Positions 35,339 through 47,593 of a stretch of 64,000 nucleotides of DNA are shown piece by piece. Source of the DNA: Annona cherimola (lineage: Eukaryota > Streptophyta > Magnoliopsida > Magnoliales > Annonaceae); contig CM059975.1 in assembly GCA_030490835.1 (NCBI GenBank), positions 3,003,579-3,067,578 of the forward strand. The letters run 5' to 3'. How positions within the stretch are numbered: the stretch's first letter is position 1; every line of letters begins with the position of its first letter. The translations under genes were made by a program, and so were the position numbers. The notes below the pieces were generated by a model, which did no database searches, was not told the origin of the DNA, and worked only from the letters and a program-made list of their open reading frames with translations.

Positions 35339-37476
35339 TGTAACGGCCTGAACTAAAAATCAAGGCTTTTGCCTAAATTTTCGGTCCAAGTCATTTTAAA
35401 ACTCCAGGATCTTTCCACGCGACGATAAACCATCTCATTTAGGTCAGAAATAAACTTGCATTATTACATCCAAGTCCATAGAGTTATTACAAACATGCCC
35501 ACTTCAATAAATTCTTTACATCCAAGTCAAGTCACTCATTACATAGAAAGAAATAAATAAAAAGATTTATTCATTAGCACGCCACCACCATCTCATTGGC
35601 CACCATCCACGGGATCATCTGAGAGTCAAAGGAAAAAAGAGTAAGTTCACAAGAACTTAGTAAGTAGGATTATGCCCTGCAATTAAGATCATAAGAACAC
35701 ATCATCTTCACTCAATTGCTCAACTTTTAGAGCCTTTAAAACATCTTATATGTCATCATCTCTTCCTAGAAGTACTCAACTTAAAATTTGGGGACGACCC
35801 TAAGGATTTAAGACCTTAAATCCTTCAAGATACTCCTCTGTCCCCAAAACTCAAAATTCTAGGCATTATTTGGCTAGTCTAGCCCTTCCATTGAACTCAG
35901 AATGTCCAAATCCATAGGAAATGACCCCTGGATCACTCAAATCGGACCTCTAGAGCTCAATTTACATCAATTTGAAGATGAACGCACCAAACGGTGCCAC
36001 GTGTCCCTCGCCGCCGGCGACTTGGGCTCGCCGCTGGTGGTCTTGCCCGACTGGGCTTCCTGGTGGGCTGCGCTCTGGGCTTTACTGCCTGGGCTCTTGC
36101 CTGAGTATCATCTCTGGGCTCTAAGCTATGGGTTGGCTCACTGGATCCTCCTTTTGAGGCCCATCGCAACAGTTGGGCTCATCTGCAGCTGGGCTCAGCC
36201 TGGATCCAGCCCACTCCCTGAAGCCCGTACCATCTTCTGGAAATTTACAGATTCTCCTGCTGTCTTCTGATTTTACAGAAACTCCTTTACAGCTTATGAT
36301 TTTCAGAAAAACCATTAGGCAGAATTGTAAAATATCCAAAAACTCAAAAATAGGCAGTAATATCCATTTTTTTCCATCCGTCCATTTATACAAGATATAT
36401 ATATATAATGATATTTTAATATTATTTTCGTATATATATCTCCTTTAAACATCTTAAATGCATTAAAATGCATTAAAAATTCATCTCATCAATAATTTGG
36501 CTAACATATTTAATTTTAGGCCATCCAAGCATAATATAACGTACATAATTTTACTCATTAATTTATTTTACACAAAATAAATTATAATTATGCCATTATG
36601 CTTTCCATCTTGCCCAAAATTACATTTATGTTATACATCCTTAAAATTATTGATAAATCCTCAAATAATTAATTTAATGTAAATAATACATTTCTCAAAT
36701 AATTATGTGACATTCATTCCGTGTGCAATTAAGCATATAATATCTCATATCATCCCAGCATGATTAATGGCTAAAAAAATAACATATTAGTAAACCACTA
36801 AATAATTATGTGATAAATCCTCATTAAATCATGCCATAATTAAAGGCTAAAAAGGCAAAATCCCCCTTACCTTAAAGAAGAAAATGAAATGGATTGCTTG
36901 AACGGATTGGATCGGCCTTTTCCTTTCTCCTACGGCAGCGTTCCTCCTCTTTCCTCTGGTATCTCCATCGAGTACCCAAGTCGTTTATTTATAGCTCACC
37001 GGAGGATTTACCGGAGGATTTTCCGCTTGATTTCTAATTTCAATTCAAACTTGAATTTCAAGTTTACCGATCGCAATCCGATCTCAAATCCACTTCAAAT
37101 TCGAATTTCAAGATCCCTGATCGCAATCCAATCTTAAATCAAATTTTAAATTCGAATTTCAAACTGGTGAGGCTCACAGAGCCCAAAAAAGGCAAAATAC
37201 ATCATTTATACACTCATGAGATTCGAACTCGAGACCTCCTCTACCAAAGATCAACACCTTAACTACTTAAGCACATTGGGCTGTTGAGTTAAATACTCGC
37301 GATATTTTATATAACTCAACCCATCATTCTAAGTGGGCTTATTTGGGTCTAGCCCAATAACCTTCCACTTATTCTTGGCCCATTGCTTGGTCAAATGGTC
37401 AATGGTCAGGATGCCACCTCAGTGGACACATCATCAGTTGAATAGTCAACTCATCGATTTTTTCCTAATTATTACA
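35339..37476 (-). repeat. 5' LTR of the gypsy element
   Basis: 2,138 bp, the upstream LTR with respect to the coding strand. It has a short insertion near 36,766-36,783 (GCTAAAAAAATAA) not in the other LTR. Most differences between the LTRs are transitions. Confidence 0.97.
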
Positions 37477-37929
37477 TTTTCTATCCCCAGAATGTCTTCC
37501 TTTTGTCAACTCCAGTGTATTACTACTACAATAATGCTTGTATATCATTGATCACCAACATTTCCATGTTCAGAGCGAAGCATACACTACAAGAAAATCT
37601 CCTTTTAGCAACGATACCTAGCAACGAAAATAATCTCGTTGCCAAATCAGGAGTTCTACAGATGAAATCACTTTTCGTTGCTAAACGGGCATACGCCGCC
37701 TACTTGCCACGTGTTCAGCACGCGTATTAACGTTTCAGTTCATTCCACCGGGGAATCGACGAATGACAACCGGATTAACTATTCTATTTTTCACTTCAAA
37801 AAAAAAAAAAACTATTCTATTTTTAATTTTTTACTAGTAAAGTCCTAGCCACTGGGCCACGCTATTGCAAATGTTTAAATGCATCTGGAGAAAAGTTCGC
37901 TTGGGCACGACCGATCTGTTGCCCGTGTA

Positions 37930-38210
37930 CGGTAGACTTGTGCGGGTCCTCCCTTTCCTGCCTCAAACCTAAGCCTATTTTTCGTCTCTCTCGATTCCCC
38001 CAAGTTCTTCCATCTGTCTCTGCCGTGGAGCTGCAGCAGATCGTCATTCCTAGAGGAAATGACATAAGCGGAAGCCGGAGGAGGAATCAGTTCTGGTGCC
38101 TGTGGATGACGACGACGATGACAAAGATCGCGAGATCTCGAAAATCTCTCCGAATGCGCACCATACCTTGCTTACGAGATTATGGCATAGGTTGATATCT
38201 TGGAAGGTGA
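37930..38210 (+). pseudogene. Possible captured gene 5' end inside the CACTA element
   Basis: A GC-richer patch in an AT-rich element. One frame (38,065-38,207) reads KPEEESVLVPVDDDDDDKDR and continues as HHTLLTRLWHRLISWK up to a GTGAGA splice donor. A stop lies just upstream in that frame and no ATG was found. I do not recognise the family. Confidence 0.35.
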
Positions 38211-41200
38211 GATCAATCGACGGCCAAATGTGCCACAAATGTCCCAACTGAGCTTGCTAAGAATGGTACGCCCCAGCTGCCTCTCGTTTTCTCCTTTTCA
38301 TCTACATTTCAAGCTTGCCTTTGAGTGATTCGAGCATTTAATTGAGTTTGCAGCACCATAGGCATGCAGCGGTTAGATAATTGTCTTTTTGGCTCTTAGA
38401 GAAGAATGGTTAAGAAAGGCAAACCGAAAGTCTTTGACTGAATTGTCATCTGTGTTAAGCTTATTTCGATTTACTTGTTAGAGTATTTAAAAATTAGTTC
38501 ATATTTCCCTTTTCGCTTATCTAGGTAGTGTGAGACGTTTGATTTGGAGGAATTTGGCAAATGCGTGTTTCTATAAGAGTATGAAAATAATTAAAATAAA
38601 AGTTTGATTCTTCACTCTTACTGTGTTGTAGGGCTAGTCGGTGAACTGTTCAAAAATTCTCATCTAGAGCTGGTTGAAAGTCAGCCTCTGTACTGCAATG
38701 GATTGGTCATGTATGGTCCATTTTCTTGGAATTTCTATTGAAAACCTTTCTGTAACTCTTCCGTGGAATGTGCTTTAAAAGGAGAAAAAAAAAAGAGCTG
38801 AGTTCTTCTATCTTTTTCTCCAACTTTGAATTACCAAGGTCATCTTCGGCTCTATTCAATTCGTGTAGGTGATAATGTGAAGGAAGAAGAGTTTAATCCT
38901 TGAATTTAATTTAGTGCCCTAATTAAATCCAGTGCATTCTAAACAATCTATCATATCACTGAAGGCTTAACTTTAATGGCTTTTAGAAATTAAGTCTGCA
39001 GTGTCAAAATTGTCTAATGCTGAAGGACTGTGTTATTTGTGTCACAGGTAACCTTTTCATAAATCTAGATGTATGTACAAAGCTGGAATTCTGCGGCCAA
39101 TGTATCACTTAAACATAAATATCCTTTGAGTCTCACTGTATTACAACCCTTTGGATAGTTAGACCGGGAGTCCTGTACCTCTCATGCTAGCATTATTTGC
39201 TGGCATAAAAATAAGCTTCTGATGCGAAGCTTGTGGGCTTAACTTAATTCAATGTTTAATCACTAGAATTTGCACTCCCTAGTCTAAATAAATCTTCGAT
39301 TTCGATAGCAAGCAACTAAAGCAATTTACTTCCAATACTTGCTCATAAATTTACTTTTAATACTTGCTCATCTCACCTACTTTTGCAGGTTGGAATAGTC
39401 TGGAATCTGACAAGGGACCATAACAAGATCCAAAAAATGGAGGCAAGGTCTTCTTTGTTGTTGAGTAGCTGGATAAATAAATCAGTGTTGGCGAAAGCCT
39501 TTTTCCCTTTTCCCTATAGGTAATGCACATTCTGGAAGAGATACTTATTAAGGATAATCGTTTTACGTGGTGGACCCTTCTTCATGTAGAAGCGAGTGCT
39601 AAATTTTGTATTCATGAAGAATTTTTCTATTTTGTATTTCCGATGGTAGAAGTTCATTTCAGAAGATATAGATAATTGAGAGTTGGAATTACTGATTTTG
39701 ATCCTCCTTTGTGGATGCAGATGAAAGTAATTCATATGATTTAATTAGTAATATAATCTAAAAGGAATATTAGGACCAAGATGGTTCTGTTTTTATTACA
39801 CAATAAGATACATAGGCCTAATATAGCTATTATCATTGAAAATAGCCTATCCTGTATAAGATCGGTGGCGCTGCCAATATGTAGTTCTCTACGATTGATG
39901 TATTTTTTTTAAATCTTGTATTTTAGAGTCTATTTTGTCATATTCCAGCTACCAACTTAGTTTCTCTTACGTACTATTAATTCCATCTTTTGTTCTTCAA
40001 ATGACAAGATAGCCATTAACAGATGTTTGTCACTTGCAATTGAGATACAAAAAAAAAAATCTTGCATCAGAAAGAAGAGACAGAAAAGACTGATTTGTTT
40101 TCAGGAATCTGAATAGCCATTTAAAAAAATCCTCCAAGTACATTACTTCTGATTTTACAACTGATAAAATTGTTCAAGTATTTTTCACTATTCTAGTAGA
40201 ACTCTGTGTAGGAAAAAATTGCCTTTGAATTTGATTTTCTGTGTTATGATTCTTGCGATAGCCAAATGTTAGATCCCATATGGTTTTTTCATCATGGCTA
40301 TATATATTTATATTATCACTATTTAATCAAACATCTTTTTTTAGGGGACACTCAATTCCTTCATCTTTAGAAAATTGCTCCTCTCTTGGTGTGGTGCGTT
40401 CTTCATCATTGGGAATTGCATCACTTTTGATTCTACCAAATTTTATACTTTCAATGGTGAATTGTGAATGCTTTATGGAATATTAGGCAGTCTTCTAATA
40501 TCATGTTCACAAGATAAGGGTAGCAATCAAAATGATAATTTGAGACGGATTTTTTTTCTGAAATTTAGAAGGATTGCATGCTCTGTTTCTGCTCTTTTGT
40601 CTGGCATTGCTAGGACGAGCTCAAATCCAAAGTGCAACAGCCGTCGAATTATGGAAATATATTTCTTTTCTCACTTCTCAAGTTAATCAGCGTATATTGG
40701 ACAATTATTTAGGAACTAAGTACTTTTTTTTTTATCCATTACAGAAAAGTACTTTTTCTTATCATATTACCTATTGTAGTTATTACAGAGCTTTCCACTG
40801 AGGCCACTGCTTTTCTTAAATGAATCTTCTAATGAGAATTTGATAAAATCAGATGTTCATCATTTCCAGGATGGTACTTTCTTTTAGTCAATTACAAATT
40901 TCTTAAGCAGCTCGTGCACTTATGCAGAGATGTTCAGTTAAGTGCAATGGAGTTTCATTTTTCTGATTTTTTTTAGCCTTTATAGCATGCTATATTACTG
41001 TAATAATCAAGTACATATTCTTCAATAGATTTTCGTCTTAATCTATTAATATATGTTTTTTTTCAAATTTTTATGCAAGCCTTGTTAGGTGATTCATCTG
41101 GATCTCTTTGGGACTTGTAACATTTTGGAACGAATTACCACGAAAGTAAGCTTAAATTGGTCCTCATTAATTGATCACTTATTATTGTCATTTCTTCATG

Positions 41201-42230
41201 TCATCTAAATGTCTTCTTCCGTTACCAATTTGTGCACCATGTACTATGTCTTTTTGAGATTATGGGTGAGTTGGAACCAAAGGCCTCTGTAATCAACTTT
41301 CAAGGTCAGTGGTCTCTGTAAAGATACTAAACCATCAATTTCTAGTTGGAATCTTATTCAGCAACTGTTTGACGCTAAATGATTGTTCTTCTCTCCTAAT
41401 TCAATGGGCATCTCATGAAATATGCAAGCCACAACTCCTTGAGGACCTCTACATGTTGGACATAACGTTGTTCCTTGGTATCTTTGTTCCGGAATACTCC
41501 AAAGGCTTCTCAACCTCAACTGGCCATGGTCTAGTTAAAACCAGTGCTGGATGGGTAAGCTATTAAAAGCTGTTTCTATCAACAATGACAACCAATTAAC
41601 AAGTATTCTCATGGGAAGTAGCAAGATTCATTCTCTTTTTCATGAAATCAAGCTCCTCTCATGTCTATTGCAATATGAACATCTTTTCATTGCCTTGGCC
41701 AATCTAGCTAACCTTTGATTGGGTATCTGTCTTCTCCAATGTTGTTTAAATTTTAGCAGTTACTAGTTTTATGTATGGCAACTTAGAAAGTAAAACCCCT
41801 CTGAAATGTCCACACGGCCTTCCATATGATCTTCTCATGAATGATGGTTCTGCATATTAATATAAATCTTTTGATGTAGGTCACAATTATTTCAATTTTT
41901 AAAGGAAGCTACCACAAATGCGCCTGCACATTGATACATTGATGAGCAATCTCAAGTATAAACCTGTATTGTAGTATATTTTTTGAAGTCTATTTTTCTT
42001 TTATGAAGAGCGGAGACCTTTGTTGTATTTGTATTAAAACCTGTTATTTTTGTCGAATCAATAAGCATCGGTTGTTCACTTTTTAGGTATTTGATTGATT
42101 CCTTGAGATTTGGTTATATTTGATTGCAATTGGTTTGAATGAAATTTTTGTTGAAAATCTTTTTTTCGATTTGTCAATTTAAGGATATGTGCTGGTATCT
42201 TTGAGTTTCAGTAACAAAATTAGAATCGCT
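38211..42230. other. Interior of the CACTA-type element, no gene recognised
   Basis: The sequence has the T-rich texture of plant introns, with alternating short open frames (for example 41,309-41,566, 85 codons), but I could not chain exons into a known protein. Confidence 0.4.
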
Positions 42231-42479
42231 GCTAAATTTTGAAATTTAACTGGGCACATTTAGCAAAGATATCCTGACTGGCAACGATTTTTTTCCGTTA
42301 CGATAATTTGGTTTTTAGCAATGAAATTAGTTCGTTGCTAAAGGGAAAATTTCTTGACGTCTACTAGTATCAGACTTTCTGAAATATCTTTAACATATAC
42401 GAATTGGATTAGACTGGGCTAGTGTTTTGTTCTTCGAAAAGCGGCAAATATGACAGCAAGTGCAACAAAATATACTCAC

Positions 42480-42511
42480 TATGAGGAAAGAACATTGTTG
42501 AGAAGCTAACC
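42480..42511 (-). pseudogene. GLR upstream mini-exon
   Basis: On the minus strand, between GTTGCAG and GTGAGT, 32 bp encode (W)VSFSTMFFPH plus one base. This is the segment just before the third membrane helix in plant glutamate receptor-like channels. It joins in phase with the exon at 26,776. Confidence 0.75.
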
Positions 42512-42857
42512 CTGCAACGAAGAGATGGGTTGAGTGCCAAGAGTAAAACCAGCAGTCAAAAGTACTTTGTAAGAAAAACGATATTAAAAGAAAAATGTCG
42601 CTGTTGTGGAATATGAACAGAACTACTGGATGAAACTTGTTGTCGGATGGGTGGGTAGTGCATTTGTTTGCACGGAAAGAAGTCAATCCAGATTGCAGCG
42701 ACTGTAATAGACGTTAAAACCACATGTGATGTCCGTTGAACATGGCAGTGTTCTGATTATACGCACAAGGGAGATGAAAAATCCAACGAGAATGAGCATA
42801 CTAACTACAGAAATTGGATGATGTTAAATCAATCAAGACAGGGAAGGTACTTACCAC
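42512..42857 (-). other. Upstream flank of the GLR remnant
   Basis: Probably intron and decayed upstream exon of the same gene; it is cut at 42,857 by repeat R1. I could not assign any residue run here to the receptor family. Confidence 0.35.
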
Positions 42858-44993
42858 AATGCACAGACGCATAAAAGTAATCCTGTGTTAGTGGGTTAAT
42901 TGTAATTCTCAATATTAATCACAAAAGATAAAAAATTAATTAAATATAGATGCATTCATTAAAAATTTCTCAATCACTAGTCATATCATCCCTTATTACA
43001 TCCAAATAACAGGTAAAACAAAATACAATGTCATTGACTTAATAATAGAAGCATTTCAAAAATAAATAGATCAATATACCAAATTTATCTATCCATATGC
43101 TAGCTTTAAAGTTCCTCTCCACTGAATTTCCTACTTTTTTTTTTTTTTTTTTTTGATAAAGACTGAATTTTTTGATTCACCTATGATAAAGAAAGTTGGA
43201 TGGCGCACGCGTGCTTTCATTCCATTTGAACCAACAAGTGCATGCATGCACTTTTTTTTTTTATTTTCATTTAAGTGAATGCATGTAACTTTAATTCAAT
43301 ATCCAACGGCTGTATAAACGGCTTACAAATTATTAAAAATCGATTTAACAACTTATAATCAATTCCAACCCAAATAGTAATATTCTAGAAATATTTCAGT
43401 TTTTAAATGACGACCTACATTCAAATGTTTATATATATATATATATATATATATTTAAATTGGATACAACAGGGCCTTCCGTCCATGCATATAGTTAATC
43501 CACATAAAAAAACGCATGAAATTCGTCTCACATCACATGCATCATTATGCATATACGTAAAACTCATCTCATAAGCGTTAAAATGCCTGAAATTTATCTC
43601 ATTTGCATTAAAAATGCATGAAATGTACATTAATACTAACATGCATAATTTAGTCACAAAATTGAGACATTATTTTCACATAATTTTACATTTCCTATCA
43701 TCTTAGGAATATAAAAGTAATTATGTCCACTTAAATAATCATAAGCCTAAATAAAATCACATGCATTATTTTGCATAATTAAATGTCAAAAACATAATTA
43801 ATCATACAGTAAAAATCATTAGTGACACAAAAAAAATCAATTTGCAAGAAATTAAACTACTTGCCTAAACAGACTTTAATTATTTAGATTTAAGCTCCCA
43901 CCGCAGCAGAGGTTTCCTCATCTTAGCACCCAAAGATCCGCATGGGAAGCTGGCAACGTAGGTGATGGGATCTGGTGTCGAGAAACCAGAACCGGCGGCC
44001 AGAGATGAAAACGTAATCAAAAGATCGCCAAGGGCAGCGAGCAGAGAAAAGCCAGATTGCGAGATGGGTGTAGCGATGCGTCGCCAGAAAACGCAGAGGT
44101 CGGTAATGTAAATAATCTTAACTCAATCGTTTGTTTACCTTATGCATCTTATTCAATTCCCACTATCTGGTATTCATTAGTGGATGGGATAGATCCCGGT
44201 CCACGTAACCCCTTTGATCCTTAACAAAAAAATCTAATTCATTTATAGCATTTAACATCATTTTTTTTATCTAGGACACCAAGTTTCATCCCAATCAAGT
44301 ATATTTATAGCCACATTTATTTAAATATATATATATATATTCACGTGTAAATTATGAAAAACGCTTAGATATATTTACACATATAGTAGAATATAATTAT
44401 ATTTTATAGAACCATTTATTCACGTAGCAATGATATTTTCGACAGTTTAGATGTCGAAAATACTATTTTAAAATTGATATTTTAGCATTTTTCATAATTT
44501 ACATATGAATATATATATATTCTAACAAATGCGTCTCATAAACATATTTGATCAGGACGAAACTTAATCTCCTAGGCAAATAAATGATGTTAAATAAATG
44601 AATGAATTAGATTTTCCATAAAAGATCAAAATCTTAAATTTTAAAAAGATTATATAAGTTCGCTTCTATGAAATTTGGTTACATAGAAGTGGAGCTCGAT
44701 AGATCCCACCACAATAATGACAGAAATAGATAGCTTGTTTGGCAATAAGCTGCAAGCAATGAGTATGCCACGTTCTTGGTCACTAGGTCTCTCCTTTGGA
44801 CTCCGTTTGGGTAAGTAAACTTGTCACTCCAGATGGTAAACATTTACCCTTCCATAATTAAAAATCTATATGTTAACTAACTTATTGAAAAAATAATTTT
44901 ATCCGTTCATAATTTCTTATTTGAAATAATTCAACCATAATGTGGATTCATTAACATTAGTGGTTTGCTTGGGAGCGTTTCTATGGAACTTCT
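42858..44993. repeat. Repeat R, copy 1
   Basis: Starts CACAGACGCATAAAAGTAAT. Includes GTTGGATGGCGCACGCGTGC (43,195), a GC-richer patch at 43,910-44,105 (GGGATCTGGTGTCGAGAAAC) and a foldback segment at 44,265-44,720 whose arms pair around GATGTCGAAAATAC. It ends at GGAACTTCTCTT, where it is joined directly to terpene synthase exon 2. Copies R2 and R3 are at 47,592 and 59,332. Confidence 0.85.
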
Positions 44994-47593
44994 CTTCGAT
45001 TCCGATTGCTAAGACAACATGGTTACAACGTCTCATTTGGTAAGTTTAATTATTTCCTTCATTTTGTTTTTAATTCTTCTTTTAACATGAGCCATAGAGG
45101 GACAAGGGTGCAACTTAAGTGCGATAGGTTCGGGTTCTCGACCCCACCTTTCCCTATTCTAAAAAAGTCTTAGTCCTGTCTTATTTTAGGTTGCGTTGGT
45201 TCTAAGTCTGTCTTATTTTAAATAAATTCTAGTCTCAATTCTAAATCAGTTCTTTAAAAAGCTTTTATATTATGAGTGTTTGTTTATACTCAAAATAAAT
45301 CTAAAACTTTTCGCTTTCCATAACGCTTATTTTTAATTATTTTTTTACTTTTCCTATACAATTATCCTACTTTTCAATTATTTCTATACAACTTTTCATA
45401 CATATAACATATTTATTTTAACATTATTCTCTTTACTCTTCATCATTACTTTTATCATATTGCATCATTCTCTCTTACTTTAAAAACTTTTACACAAACA
45501 CTTTTTAATTAAAAGTTTGATTACTTCCCAAACACATCTTATATTTAAAAACTACAATTTTATTACGAGTCTTACTTAAAAATCTATCATCAAGATGATA
45601 ATAATATAATTTTTCAAAAAATTTATTAAATTAATTAAATAATAAATAAATTAAATAAACTTTTAAAAATTTTAGGTATTCGGTTCTTAGAACTTACTAT
45701 ACTCTAATTTAAAAATTATGTATTTTTTTTACTTAGAACTTACCCTACATTATGGGCATAAAAATTGAATTTAACACACTATTTTAAGATATTCTACCCA
45801 AGTTGCACCCCTAATAGGAAAATTATAGAATTTGATATTTGGGAAGAATGAAAAAGTGAGAATGAGATAAATTTTCAAAAGCAAGAGAGTACGATATAAT
45901 AGGGGCAACACAGTAAAAAATCAAAATAAATACGGTGGGAAGGTATGAGAAAATGATTTACATGCAGGGTTAAAAATATAAAAAAGTAATAGAATTCAGT
46001 AGCTAATATATCAAATCCAAGCAAAAGGTGAGTAGGAAAAAGGTTGAAATTGCAATATTCCTACTTATTGCATTTTCTTTCATAATTGTAAGCTACCTGC
46101 ATGCATGCGTCAAAATATGCAGATGTGTTTAAAAAGTTCAAAGATGAAAATGGCGAATTCAAGGCCGGATTGAGGGATGACGCCCGCGGATTGTTAAGCT
46201 TGTATGAAGCAGCATATTTTGGAACAGAAGAGGATGAGATTTTGGATGAAGCCATTGCTTTCAGTAGTAAGCGCCTCAAGTCTCTGCTGCCATATTTAAG
46301 CTCCCCACTCTCCGACCTGGTAAAGCTTGCCTTGGATCTTCCTCTGCTCAAGCGCATCGAAAGGCTTCAGTCCAGACACTGCATCTCCATCTACCAAGAA
46401 GACCACCATACATTAACAAACAAAATCTATGTACAATTGCTGTTAACCAGAAAACCGAATCATGTTTTTGGGCAACACACAACATTCTTGCTTTATATAT
46501 TACATTTTTAATATATAAAGGCTTCAGAAATTGAGGATCACTACTCTCCTTCCCGAGAGCCATTTATTATTTCTTTAAAATTTTTTTGACACCAATGTAT
46601 GGTACAAAGGATAAGCTGTTTATGTTTGCAAATTTATATTTTTAAAAGTTTTAATATATTTTTTGAATTATTAAAATGAAAACGGCAACGATTTCATGTG
46701 CCCCACCAATAGTTGACTTTTTATTTTAGAAATTAAAAAAATATTTTAAAAAAGGATCGATATTTATTCCTTTCTCAGAAAAAATGACTTTCCACATATA
46801 TATATATATATATATTATATTTTTCTTTTGAAGATAATTAGTGAAAGTATGTATCTCCTCAGGTGGTGGAATGAGAATGATCTTCCAAGGAAGCTGCCAT
46901 TCATTAGAGATAGATTGGTGGAGTGCTACATCTGGATGTTAGAATTCTACTACGAGCCACAATATTCCCAAAGTAGAAGGACGACGACCGTATTACTGAT
47001 TCTAACATCAATCATGGATGATATCTATGATGTGTATGGTAAATTAGATGAGCTTGAACTATATACAGTTGCTGTGGGAAGGTCTTGAACATGTTCGTCC
47101 CTTAATTCTCTTATATCTAATTTTTTTGTTATATTTAAACCCAATGAAAATGTAAATCTGCATTTTATTTTTCAGGTGGAACGGGGAAGCTTTGGATCAA
47201 CTACTAGATTATACGAAAGTGCATTTGGGCGTCCTTCTGACTGCTGTTGAAAATTTTGAAGAGGAATTGGCGAAAGAAGGAAAATCATACCATCTTGCCT
47301 ACGTGAAGAGAGCTGTATGTTTTAATTGCTAACTTTTGTTTGTTTTAAATTGTTCGGGATTGATTAATTTTCTTCTCTGTTTGCAGTTTGCAGAATTGAC
47401 TAAGGCCTACATAAAAGAAGCTAGGTGGGCATCCACAGCACATGTTCCGGGGTTAGAAGAGTATGTGAATAATGCAGTAGTTAGTAGTGCTTACCCCCTG
47501 ATTACTGTCATGTCATTTCTTGGGATGGGACAAGCTGCAACAACAGAAGCCTTGGAGTGGGCCATGAACTTACCTAATGTGGTTAGGCAATGC
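44993..47593 (+). pseudogene. Terpene synthase B, truncated pseudogene
   Basis: Keeps the last about 45 bp of exon 2, exon 3 from 46,123 to about 46,403, exon 4 (46,863-47,081), exon 5 (47,176-47,314) and exon 6 from 47,387 to 47,593. Promoter, exon 1 and most of exon 2 are missing: R1 is fused to exon 2 at a TCTCT microhomology. The end of exon 3 and start of intron 3 are deleted between AAGAAGAC and AAGAAAGAC. Exon 6 breaks at GGCAATGC and runs into R2 (stop four codons later), so the NSE/DTE motif and exon 7 are absent. RDR and DDIYD remain. Several otherwise conserved residues have changed ([14 protein letters not shown] to WNGEALDQLLDYTK), as expected without selection. Confidence 0.93.
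45250..45535 (-). mobile_element. MITE, GTGTTTG family, in TPS-B intron 2
   Basis: The same insertion as at 21,645-21,915, at the same intron position, ending TTCCCAAACACATC. Confidence 0.8.

Larger units (their letters stand above)
26989..37476 (-). mobile_element. Ty3/gypsy LTR retrotransposon, chromovirus (Tekay/Del-like), complete structure
   Basis: A 10.5-kb element in minus orientation. Two long LTRs begin TGTAACGG and end ATTACA. It is flanked by a 5-bp target duplication TTTTC (26,984-26,988 and 37,477-37,481). A primer-binding site, purine tract, gag-protease-RT-RNase H-integrase order and a C-terminal chromodomain are all present. The LTRs differ by about 13 substitutions in some 2,120 bp plus two indels, so insertion is recent. 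An additional ORF lies between the 5' LTR and gag. Pol carries several frame breaks, so the copy is not autonomous. Confidence 0.97.
37585..42356. mobile_element. CACTA (En/Spm)-type non-autonomous element
   Basis: The left end CACTACAAGAAAATCTCC is the classic CACTA terminus, followed by TTTTAGCAACGA. The right end, inverted, reads TCAAGAAATTTTCCCTTTAGCAACGA. AGCAACGA/TCGTTGCT motifs recur in both orientations near both ends (37,607-37,685 and 42,230-42,345), as CACTA subterminal repeats do. The last bases on the right have decayed, so the 3-bp target duplication is not clear. No transposase was recognised in the 4.8 kb. Confidence 0.75.
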
